Source: Rotaria macrura | Taxonomy: Eukaryota; Rotifera; Eurotatoria; Philodinida; Philodinidae | Assembly (NCBI GenBank): GCA_900239685.1 | Contig: OENT01000688.1 | Span: 21,551 to 85,550, forward strand | Length of the DNA: 64,000 nucleotides | Direction: 5' to 3' | In this document: positions 34,074-44,823 of the stretch, piece by piece | How the letters are laid out: each line of letters opens with the position of its first letter | Position numbering within the stretch: position 1 is the stretch's first letter | Made by a program: the position numbers and the translations under genes | Notes under the pieces: model-generated | The model's database searches: none | Seen by the model: the letters and a program-made list of their open reading frames with translations, nothing else | Told to the model about the DNA's origin: nothing

Positions 34074-35551
34074 TTAGTAATAACCATATAGTTCCACTTC
34101 ACTATAAGAAACACAATCACTATTGTTTCTTTTAGCTGTGACAAGAAAACGATAACTAGTAAAAGATTGAGGGGATGGTATTGCTTGAAAATGTCCATAG
34201 GTGGAGCGGTTTAAGAAACTTGCTAAACCTGTAGGCCCAACATACAGGTTCGTCCAATTAGAACAAGTCGACAAAGTGTCACAATCTGTTCCTTCCACTG
34301 TTATTTCAGTTGGATCACGGTTAGCCGAAGATCCATTGGCTGCTGTAGCTAAACGAAATTCAACAAGAGTCGGTTGACATTGAGCAATAGTTAGATAAAA
34401 ACCAGTGTGGAGACCAGCGATCGCATTGATTCCAGAGCTTGAATTGCCTCGACTCGTATACGTCGTACTAGTTTTGTTGTCGAATAAATTGTTTGGAGAT
34501 TGATTGGGATTATAGGTTCCAACACCTGTCGTATTTGCTATGGCTATTGTACTAACTCCACTTGCAAATGTATTCCAGAGAGCTCCCACTGAGCCAGATT
34601 GTACAACTAATAGGGACGTTGAATCTAGAAAACAAATAAGTATCAACAATTAACTATGTAGTTTACGTAAAGCGAATTTATGACAACATGGAACTGAGTA
34701 TAAAGTGACATAGATCGTTTATTCTTAAGTTATATAGCTGCTTTTTCTAGTAATTATAATGAAGATTTAATTTCTGAATAAATTTTATTCATCTTTGCGC
34801 TTGCTTGATGAGAAAATGCACTGTTACAAAGCATACCATTAATATATATATAATATCTGACAAATTACACCTATCTGACTTTTTATGTGTTTCTTGCCAC
34901 GTTCCGAAACATATTCTCCACACAAGAAGAAAAGTTGTGAATATCGAAAGATCCAAGTGAAATATTAGAGCTTACTGAATGTTCCACTTTGGCTTGTTGA
35001 CGTTTGATTTGAGTAGCCGAAGAGCTGCACTTCACTATAAGAAACGTAAGCATCTGAACCTCTTTTAGCTGTAATGAGGAAACGATAGCTCTTGTATATC
35101 TCGTTATTCGGCATTGATTGATATTGACCATATTGCAAACTATTTACTTGTGTGTCAAGACCTGTTGAGCCATTATAGATTAAAGTCCAAGATGCACAAG
35201 TCGTCAGATTAGTACAGTTAGTTCCTTCGATTGTAATTTTGAGCGGTTCACGTGCGGAATATTTGTAGGCATTACCAAATCTGAATCCGAGAAGAACTGG
35301 TTGACATTGAGCAACACTCACGAGAAAGCCAGTATTAAGACCTGCATACAAATTTTTACCAGAGCTTGAATTGCCTCGCGACGTATACTTTGTATTTAAA
35401 TTGCCATCGAATAAGTTATTCGCAGATTGACCAATATTATAGGTTCCAGCTCCCGATGCTCCTGCTGTTGCCAGGATACTGATTCCACCAGTGAATGTCT
35501 TCCAAATGCTGTAAATACTACCAGGTTGACTATTCAATAAGGATGGTAAGG
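34074..35551 (-). CDS. Protein with two tandem discoidin-like (F5/8-type C-like) repeats, 5' end missing
   Basis: There are two exons. The first is 35551-34976, entered at a TTTATAG acceptor, so an upstream exon must exist. The second is 34624-34074, ending in TAA. The intron is 351 bp (GTAAGC...TTTTCTAG) in phase 1. Each exon encodes one repeat of about 170 residues with the same framework: W.TF..G, GTYN..QS.NNLFD, TSRGNSSSG, AGL.TGF, AQCQP.L, EGT.C..L.TC..W, YRFL.TAKR and VSYSEV.L.GY. NNLFD followed by Thr/Ser-rich loops and the final SYSEVQLFGY are like galactose-binding discoidin/F5-8C folds, which bind sugars or lipids at surfaces. The four conserved Cys-type positions suggest disulphides and an extracellular place. 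Assignment to that fold is by pattern only. The exon-per-repeat layout fits growth by internal duplication. Confidence 0.7.
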
Positions 35552-36510
35552 CTATAAATGAAAACGTATCGAACAGTACTCACATAAATTGTAAAATTAT
35601 ATTTAAATAAACTTATAATATATCATGCAAGATCATTGATTATTTATTATTTTTCAATTTGTTGAAAGAAATTTTCGAATCTTTCAAATTGATCGTGAGT
35701 ACGTTTTCAACATACAAAAGAGGTAAATAATGATGAAAGCACTTTTATTTGTACAATTGTACCTTCTCTTTCTTCTTCGTTTTTTATCAAACTGGTAATT
35801 CACAAATGAATCCTATCATTCCATTCTCCGAGCATTGAAATATTAAGGAAAAGAAAAAGCACAAGAATAGCAGTATAGCATTTTAAAAAACTTCTGATTC
35901 TCCAATAGTCGTTCGTACTGATATTGAGCTGTAGGTCAGTTTGAAGTATTCAGAAATTTTCCTAACTTAAATTCAAAAACCAGACTTGTAAAACTAATTA
36001 GTGCTATTTTTATTACTAACAGAGTTCTTCTACTATACTAACCTATTTTTGATTATCATGGGTTTCAATAGCACACACACACCAGTAAGTGAGTATAAAA
36101 TGAATATAGTCTGACAAAATCTATCACAGTATTTTTTGGAAACATACACTACCCAGGTAGCCGATTTTGTGAAATAATGTACATTGCAATGCATTATTTT
36201 CCGATAAAACATCAATGACCTCAATTACATAATAGTGCAACCTATATAATGCATTTTGATGCATTATTATTTGTGACGCATTATAACGCATTAAATATCA
36301 ATTCATTAAAATCCATTATTTTCGTTGAATTATCACTGAATTGTGTACATTTTTTCTTTTAATGTAGTTAAATGTATTTAAAAACTGCTATCCATTTCTA
36401 TTTTATGATTACATATCTATAAAAATACCCTAAGATCTGTACTCTTATCCTTCAAACCATACTTCCTATGCCGATCCCTTCTAATAATATATCATTGACT
36501 AACTCTCTCT
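35552..36510. other. Gene-free stretch with a lone MITE end
   Basis: CTACCCAGGTAG at 36149-36160 equals the terminus of the MITE at 26042. It is followed by a 150-bp AT-rich segment with several GCATTA/TAATGC motifs, probably a truncated relative. No exon of the discoidin-like gene was recognised. Confidence 0.4.
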
Positions 36511-36650
36511 ATATAAATCTATCCTTTTAACCTCACATCTATTCCTTAATCCTATATCTATATCCTAAACCCTATATGTATACCCTTAACACTACATATA
36601 TATCCTTAACACTATATGCATACCCTTAAGTGTATATCTATATCCTGAAA
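36511..36650 (+). repeat. 20-bp minisatellite, about 7 degenerate copies
   Basis: Units such as CCTATATGTATACCCTTAAC, ACTACATATATATCCTTAAC and ACTATATGCATACCCTTAAG follow each other at exactly 20-bp spacing. Confidence 0.85.
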
Positions 36651-37199
36651 TTGAGATTCATGAGTTTATCCCTTTACCGTGGTACCTATGTTATCATTGG
36701 TAATGCTTCGATCTTTGTGTTCGTATGATTGGAAAAATTAATGTACGATGCTCAGCAAAGAGTTTGTTTTGCAATTTTGAAGAAATATCGAAAGCGAGTA
36801 ACCGATCATGCTGTCTAGCGGTAAGAGTCACGTACGACGCGGATGAATTCTTAAAAACACGCTTTCTGGGTCCTCGATTACTGTTAAAGCAATTCTACTG
36901 GTAAACCTAAAAAGATTTTTCTCCTGTACCCGCTGAAAAAAGCTTGTTTTGGTTTACGGTGGACCCTTTTGAAGTTTTTTCGAAATGGGGAATAAGTTGA
37001 TTTCCTCGCATCCTCGGGAGGAACCTATGTAGGTTCCCTAAAAGCAAGGTTTTTAGAGCAATTATTATTTTGAGAGAATTCCGGGACCATATGGGACCTT
37101 AATTCAGGTTTCGACTTTGGTGCTAAAATTGTTTCGTTTAATTCATTCTGTTCACTCAGAATGGATATTTCTCTATGCTATGTGGATGCAATTCTGAAT
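36651..37199. other. Non-coding stretch before the LINE relic
   Basis: It may hold the decayed 5' part of the LINE; short palindromes such as GAACCTATGTAGGTTC (about 37022-37037) are present. Nothing else is supported. Confidence 0.35.
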
Positions 37200-38637
37200 G
37201 ACCTGTTAAGGAATGAAAAATGGCTCGAACAATATGTCTAAATAAATGCGACAATCCAGCACCATCGACAAATCAATTGCGTCCGATCTCGGTGTTGCCT
37301 ACCTTCAGTAAAATTTATGAGAGATTGTTACTTCTGTGGTTTAACAGTTGGACAAAAAAAAATGAATATTTTACCGGTTCAAAAATCAGGTGCAAGACCA
37401 TATCCAGCCACAACATCTCGCGTCAACTGCCTATTAGAACAAATTACCCAATCCCTACGCTACAACACGTTCACTCCTCTCATATATATTGATTTTCTAC
37501 AAGCGTTCGACAAGCTATGACATCAAGGGCTTCTTTTAAAGTTAAATAGACTTGATTGTCCATCAGCCTATCTTACGTGGATTGCAAAGACTTTAGCAAT
37601 CGGACTCTCCAAATTGAGTATGATGGTGTGAACTCAGCGTTGATCAAGGTAGAACATAGTGTTCCGCAAGGAAGTTGTATAGGTCCAATAATGTATATTA
37701 TCAATCATCATGATCTGCCTCAGTGTTTAGTAATCCAAGGTATGCCCATGCATACGTAGATGACATCGCAATAGGCTATCTCCCATCAATACATCTAAAA
37801 TTCAAATACCAAATCGTCGACATCGAGAGACAAATCAATACAGATATGCGAAGTCTGCTGACGTCACAATCAATTGGCATGAATCTCTCAACCCGAAGAA
37901 AACCGAACTTGTTGTTTATCACAAAACTGTTCAGTACCCAAGGCTTGATATTTACAAAGATTGGGATAAAGATAGTGCAAAACAAAACTTTCAAATATCT
38001 TGGCTTCCTTCTCGTTCGAAAATTATCATTTCGATTTATGATTGATGCCCAGTTTATTAAGCTAAGAAAAGCTTACATGATTTTTAAATTTATTCATCGT
38101 CAATTTCCATCATTTTCAAAACTAAAACTCAAATTTTTCAACACCTATGTTTGGCCGCACATGTACATGATGGGAACAATATATTGCATATTCTCAAAGA
38201 CAGCACGCGAAAGAGTAGCAAGGTTCTATTGAAAGCGCCTAAGAATGATTTACAATCTATTTCAATGCCCAACAAAAGAATTACACCGTCACCTTCTATT
38301 GCCAACAATCGACCAAAGATACAAAAAATGTTTATCAAAGCGCATGAAAATATTCAATGGTACGAAATAATGACCATTGAATGCACATTACAGAACAAAT
38401 ATTTATTCAACGTGCTATGCAATCATTATCGGCTTCAAGGTCACATACGAAGTATGCCATCGGGTCGGCCAACTAAAAGAATCGAATTCTTTCTTAACAA
38501 TAAATGCACTACTTTTTTCGATCACTTGTGTGAATTCGTTCGTAACTAAATTGTTCAATTCCACAAAATAAGGAGTCTTATATGTAACGCAGCGGTCAGC
38601 GCCTAATGGCGAACCCGTCTTTAAAAAATAAATAAAG
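37200..38637 (+). mobile_element. Decayed non-LTR retrotransposon (LINE), reverse transcriptase region
   Basis: Reverse-transcriptase blocks appear in order but in several frames: RPISVLPTFSKIYERLL (about 37276-37330), YIDFLQAFDKL with a stop just after (about 37484-37520), VPQGSCIGPIMYI (about 37650-37690), the catalytic YVDD at 37753-37764, and FKYLGFLL (about 37992-38015). A C-terminal thumb-like region follows to the stop at 38549. The 3' end has a short hairpin (CAGCGCCTAATGGCG) and ends in a TTTAAAAAATAAATAAA tail near 38637. No endonuclease domain is visible, so the copy is 5'-truncated as well as frameshifted. It resembles Jockey/CR1-type elements; the clade is uncertain. Confidence 0.85.
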
Positions 38638-39857
38638 GGATCAAAGCAAAATTCTTTACGACCTGTCTAGAAGCAAGAGTATATGATGTGGTCGGAATAC
38701 AATTATAGTAGACTATTGTTTCTCATGGAGTACGATTAGTCTTGGGGATTATTTACGAATAAAAATTAAACGAAACGATTAGAATATAATGAACCGGTTT
38801 ACAGTTGATTTATTCGGACAGTCCTATTATATTGTCTGAATATGGTTTGCGGTAGCCTTACTATAACTTGGTACGCTTATCACTCATAAGTATAACTCGC
38901 TGTTTACAGTAGTTTTTATGCATCGTGAAGTTCCACTTATGGTTACTGTTAATGATTATTGAAACTGACATAGTTTTCAATGCAATCGAATCATGTGATT
39001 TTCTACGCTATAACGAAATCGTCACCCTACTGTCTAAAAAAAGATTTTCTAGGGAACTAGAAAAGTTCCGCCTTTCTGCACCGAACGATTTTAGGTTCTA
39101 TGGAGTAAAAATCATTTCGTTGCTTTTTTTTCAGAGCTATTTTAAGTTCAGTAGATTTCGCAATTTCGAAATTTTGCGGCGGAACGTTTCTTAAATTCCA
39201 CAAATTAGTTTCTGGTTTCCTACATCATGTACGAATATTTTGATAGTACTGTAACACGGCTGAAGCTTTTTTAATATCCTGAAAAAACTGTTCATGATTT
39301 CGCTAGCTGTTGAAAAGTTTGATATATTTGATCGCGGCACTCTAGTCTCTTCGAAGGTTTGGTATATTTTATTCGAAGCAATTGATAGTTTCGTAAATTA
39401 TCTGAAGATTACGCATTTCTTTTATAAAACCTTGCATGATTTCCTTGAGTAGTGAATACATTTTCTTTACCTCATACGAAAGGTATTCCGTTCAGAGAAC
39501 TACCGAAAGTCTTTTTTCTACCTGTTAATAAAGATAACTTGAGTATTAGCTTCAGAAGGAGTCCCCTTTCAGGAAACGTATTTCCGGAGTAGTATAAACG
39601 TCTCAGGAAATCTTACCATTAACATTTTTAGGAATGACAGAAAACGGTAGCCAAGAAACGGCTTTGCATACTTCGAAAAAACAAATCAAAGTGAACCATC
39701 AAACCATGAGAGAATTCGAAAAACGATATAGAAAACATGAAGGTTACGTAGGAGATCAAGCCATAGTTAACATGATATAGAGAACTGTATGAGCAAAATG
39801 AGTAGCAATAAAACAAATGAAGACAAAAGTTGGAGAAAATTTGAAATTTCAGTAAGC
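38638..39857. other. Gene-free stretch
   Basis: No gene or structured repeat was recognised. Confidence 0.4.
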
Positions 39858-42482
39858 ATGTTTTTTAACGATATATATTCGATTGGATAGAGGTTATCAA
39901 AGTGTACAATAGGATCTATTTTGAAATTTAAGTTTTGCTTTATTTCAACAAAAGCTCAAAATAGCTTCAGCGTTTCATTGTATACAAAAATTGTCTAACC
40001 TTAAAAAACCATGTTTCATTCTCGGTTTTCTTCATCTTCCCAAGTTTATCAATATTTTTTTATTAATGAACGTGAAAAACTGGGTACAAGTTGTGAGTTT
40101 CAATCTCACTCATGTCTAATGTGATCAATTTTTTTAGTATGTATGAATTACTATTGATAGATATCGTTAATATTACTTCCTTTATGTGTCAACTTTTTCT
40201 TAACAATAACAAGATAAAACGGCAAGTTCCATGCATCATTCAAATCAGCTTTACAGGGAGAACTAATCCATGGGTAGACTTTTTCTTTGCTTGACTATTT
40301 TTTTAAATTTCATGTTTGAAAATGAATACTCAACAGCGTATTTTTTTCATTTAAATCGAACTATTCATTTAAATTATAGTCATAGACCCCAATCACAATA
40401 AAAAGCGAATTAACTTTAATGCTCAATTAAAGCGATGTGATTGATTTATTCCAAGTTAAGTCATCTAGTTTTAGGCGATTTGACTTTGAAGTATCCAATT
40501 TCATTACTGAATGACACATAAAGCTTAATACCCGTTTTAGTATGATTGAGACCACAGACATGTCTTTATTTTTCATTCATTGCAATCGATCTTCATAATT
40601 TCGGACGTATCTAAAAGTCAAGAGATACTTTTTACTCAGTCCTTCTGGAACTAAATTTGAATTTCAAGAATATTGATTCCAAGTTGAGTTTTTCCCATCT
40701 GCTGCAATTTCTGTTATACCTCATTGAATATCATGCACTCAGTGGCGTTCCAATTCAAAAACGAAGTGAACAATGAAGCAGGTTAGAGAAAGTCGCTGAA
40801 CTGCGTTGCCCAAGGATAAATATTTGAATGAAAGATGCTATTGATTATGAAGATTTCAAGGTAGACCTACATAAAGAATTTGTAAGATAATAGGCCGATG
40901 AGCAGTATGATACTTTGGTATTATTGGTTGAAGAGTGAAGTAAAAAAGCCATAATAACGTTTCTGAAGAAAAAACGGAAAATATGTAGACTTATAGAGGA
41001 GTACTTTCCATATCCAGCAGTATACATATATATATATTATCAAGTTGTGCCGCGGAACACTGATGTCGAGAGATGGCACAATATTCTCTATAGTGTATAG
41101 TATAAGACAGTAAATATACCTCCATCTACCGATACTAACGATACGTGGCAGAACATAAAAATACATACACTGCTTGATGGACAAAGTCCCCCTCTATAAG
41201 TCTACATATATTCTGTTTTTCGTCAAAAAACGACATGTAACTTATCACCGCCTTTCCTTGATATCAAACTAAACTTGTAAGTATTTCATCATTATGGATG
41301 GCATACTTGTGGCGCATATATACAGAGGAAGTCCTATCATAATGTGCTCTACATTCTTCAGCAATTTTTACAAGGAAAAAGTCAGTTTTTCATACGTGTT
41401 ATGATCGAAGTGTTCCCTTCTGTCATAAGACGAAAAGAATGGTACATACTCCTTTCTAGTACAGTGGTTAATACGTCTGCCCGGTAAGCAGGAGGTGCAT
41501 GGTTAGATTCCATGAGACGGGAGGTTACTCTTTTGTTCCATTCTGTAGTCATACCATCAGGTAGCTATCTCGGTGATATCAGATAATAATGAAAATGAGA
41601 GTAAGAGAAAGAAAACAATACGAGCATTGCAAACAGCAATATTGGTATCAATCGAATTCAGCAACGATTTCTGTTTCTCCTATTATGCTTGTTTTTTAAT
41701 TGTTAATAAAACACTAGAATTACAAGAAATCGAAATGTATTTATTTCATGTACGTATAATAGAAAACATGGCCAACATTAGTAATAGTTAAGTGAGTCAA
41801 CGAGAAAACATTTGCTGTTCGTTTTTGAGAAATAAATACGAAAATTCTAATTTAAGCTCACAAGGTGAAGTAAAAAGCATTTCTTGACTTTTAGGTATGT
41901 CAAGAATGGTGTAGATCGATTGCAATAAATGAAAAATAAGGATATATGTGTTTGTGAATGAAATTTAACTGAATAGTTAGATCTCTATTGAAAAAGAAAT
42001 TGCATAATTGGTGAAAATTTTCAAACATGAAATTTAAAAAAATAGTCAAGCAAAGAAAAAGTCTACCCATGGATTAGTTCTCCCTGTAAAGCTGATTTGA
42101 ATGATGCATGGAACTTGCCGTTTTATCTTGTTATTGTTAAGAAAAAGTTGACACATAAAGGAAGTAATATTAACGATATCTATCAATAGTAATTCATACA
42201 TACTAAAAAAATTGATCACATTAGACATGAGTGAGATTGAAACTCACAACTTGTACCCAGTTTTTCACGTTCATTAATAAAAAAATATTGATAAACTTGG
42301 GAAGATGAAGAAAACCGAGAATGAAACATGGTTTTTTAAGGTTAGACAATTTTTGTATACAATGAAACGCTGAAGCTATTTTGAGCTTTTGTTGAAATAA
42401 AGCAAAACTTAAATTTCAAAATAGATCCTATTGTACACTTTGATAACCTCTATCCAATCGAATATATATCGTTAAAAAACAT
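39858..42482. mobile_element. 2.6-kb unit bounded by apparently identical 466-bp inverted arms
   Basis: The left arm is 39858-40323 and the right arm 42017-42482. I found no difference between them over the stretches compared, and both encode the same 60-codon frame starting MSNVINFFSMYE. The outer tip is ATGTTTTTTAACG. The 1.69-kb interior is non-coding and includes a tRNA-like sequence. No target duplication is evident. It could be a foldback transposon, or a repeat duplicated in inverse. Confidence 0.8.
41450..41522 (+). other. tRNA-Thr(GGT)-like sequence, degenerate
   Basis: The segment folds to a cloverleaf: D-arm with GTGGTTAA loop, anticodon stem TCTGC/GCAGG with loop CCGGTAA (anticodon GGT), variable AGGTG, and a perfect T-stem CATGG/CCATG. 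Against function: position 33 is C rather than T, the T-loop is TTAGATT rather than TTCGATT, and at least two acceptor pairs fail. It is probably a tRNA pseudogene or the head of a tRNA-derived SINE. Confidence 0.55.
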
Positions 42483-42577
42483 ATTCACATAAGGTTTGAA
42501 TTTCAGTTGCTTTATCAATCAACTGTAAGTTTGAAACTAAAACTTATTCCCAAACACAATATACTTATTCGTTTTCA

Positions 42578-44280
42578 GTTATCGATCGATTTAAATATCC
42601 AAAGTACGGGTAAGTTCAATCTTATAAAACAAATTAATCAATAAATTCTTCTATTCTGCAACGGCTCATAAGTGGAATTTCGGGAAAGTTACATTTTCTC
42701 AAATTTAATCTATTTCGTTCTTTTCATTTTATTATCGATTGACCAATAATATACAGAATTTGAGAGTGTTTGATAGCATTAAACTTGATAATTTTTGGAA
42801 TTTGGTATTATAGGCTAATCAATTTATGGAATTTCAGGAATGCTTAGTCTGATGAAACTCAAGATCTTTGTTTAGCATTTCGTTATAGATCAATCGATAA
42901 ATGGGATTTCAGTTCATTTTTATGTTATTATATTCAATAATTTTGTTCATTTTTCTCGTTACAGACACATTTATACACGCAGTTTTACGTAAGTTTCACC
43001 TGATTAAAAGAAAATATTTGGTAAGTTTTCTACTATAGATCGATTCATTTATGGACTATTATTACGTCCGCTTGATCTGATAAAAATTAATAAATGGGTA
43101 TTTTTATTATAGATCGACTCATATAGAAGATTTAAAGTGCAACTCATTTTAAAAAACACACAAATTTCTTTAGTTTACTTATGCATTGCTCGAAAGATGC
43201 AATTTTGGAGAAATTTGGTCTTGAGCTTGTCCGGCTAACGGTCAACCAGCATCACTAGAGTTGAGCACTGAAACTCTCAGCGAGAATATATCTGATCGAG
43301 TTCACTTAAAATTTATTAGTAGGTTTTCATATATTCTGCGTCGATCTATCTGGTTTATTTTTAAAGAATACGAGAAGAAAGGATAGTTGCTAGCCAAAAT
43401 GACGCATTTTGTTGGCCGAAAACAGCTTGAAAATGCACCTTTTGATTTTATCATATTTCAGCCACTCTTTCGTGTCTGATAAAAGTGGAGATATTAGTAG
43501 ACAGGTTGATGCTAAGCCTTCACTTTGGCATGGGTAGAACACCTGAGGTTCTTGCTGCGATGGTAAAAATAGCATTTGTATGAAGCTTTCAACAGTTGAG
43601 TGAGTGCGTTACCAAAGCCATGAGTGCGTTACCGCAGTGTTTGATATATAGCTCCGGAGTAACATAAGATTTTTCAAAAACTCTTGTTTTCAATAGATAG
43701 TCTAGACTCTGTACTGCAAAGTTGCTCTGGATCACATGACTCCATTACGTAAGCATGCTTGGAAAATTTGCGATTGCTGACATCACCGAAAAAAACGGGC
43801 CTTTTTTGAGAGTGCGTTACCAGCATGTATTTTTCTTATAAAACATGAAGCATATAGTCAATTTAGATGAAGCTTTTAGGCATTAAACAACTTCATACTA
43901 CCTATCTATGCACAAAATTTGAAGGCTCTACGCATTATCGATTCGTAGATATTAGGATAGAAAGTGGCCAAAACGTGAGTGCGTTACCTACGGACAAGCT
44001 CTCTTACTAAATTCAATAAATCTGTTTTTTTTGTTCTAGGTGGATGTACGCACTCATTTTCGGGGTAGTTTTATCTTATCCAGCAGAAAAAATTCTTAAG
44101 CTGTTTAATTATCGATTAATCTATATACGGAATTTTAAATAACTCTGATTTTATACAATAAAATGCATCCCATTATTTGTTGATTATACATTGATTGAAG
44201 TACGTACATAATGGAGTAAGTTTTATCATATAAAATGATTTAATTTGCTTCTCTCTCTCTATTAAAGATTGTTTCAATTC
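42578..44280. repeat. Decayed tandem array with 75-bp period, interrupted
   Basis: A motif close to TATAGATCGATTCATTTATG recurs at 42578, 42653, 42731, 42807, 42882, 42958, 43032 and 43106, spaced 74-78 bp. It seems to resume at about 44108, 44182 and 44258 with the same spacing. Copies differ strongly. The segment at about 43190-44030 between the two blocks lacks it and is probably an insertion. Confidence 0.6.
43602..43988 (+). repeat. Four exact copies of GAGTGCGTTACC
   Basis: The 12-mer occurs at 43602-43613, 43622-43633, 43810-43821 and 43977-43988, inside the segment that interrupts the 75-bp array. Its meaning is unknown; it may be the subterminal motif of a transposon. Confidence 0.65.
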
Positions 44281-44823
44281 TGGAAATCATCGGTGAATTT
44301 AGCTTTAGCTAGGTAACACCGTAACTGGCATCTAAAAAATTAGAGTGTATCTCACAATCCAAATGAATATATATCAAATAAATTAGAAGTCATTGAGAAT
44401 AGTCTGAATAGTGAATTTATGCCAATTAAAACAAAATTTCTAAAAAGGCTATTTCACCATACATTTGATTTTTTGATCTATCCGATACCTGGATTGCGAC
44501 AGAAAAAACTATGCGTGACGCAGACAGCACCACAGACTAAAATGACATTTCTGAGCGTGTGCACTAGTATAAGGAGAATTAGTGCTCATGGTTTGCGCAA
44601 TACTCTCTCATACTGTACCACTAAAGTTTCCTACCAAACTGCTACCACGAAAAGAATACAAGTTTTTTCCGGGTTCCTCCAGATTTGGTACAAAACATCC
44701 TATTCTTGTAAAATGCATATTGGATCGTCACATCCATTCAGGAAAAGACAGATTTTAACTGTGTTAAACAAACGCTATTTCCTGTTTCTCCGCCCAACCT
44801 GGTATGGTACTTGGCAGAATAGA
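44281..44823. other. Region downstream of the mucin-like gene
   Basis: A 144-codon plus-strand frame (44419-44853) overlaps the 3' end of the mucin gene. It has no family resemblance and is not called. Confidence 0.35.

Noticed and set aside
40112-42228. Identical 60-codon frames in the two inverted arms as genes
   Set aside because: They are identical because the arms are identical; the sequence is AT-driven with no family resemblance.
42578-43180. Regularly spaced repeats as a CRISPR array
   Set aside because: Repeats are highly diverged, the genome is eukaryotic, and there are no cas genes. The 75-bp rhythm fits a decayed minisatellite.
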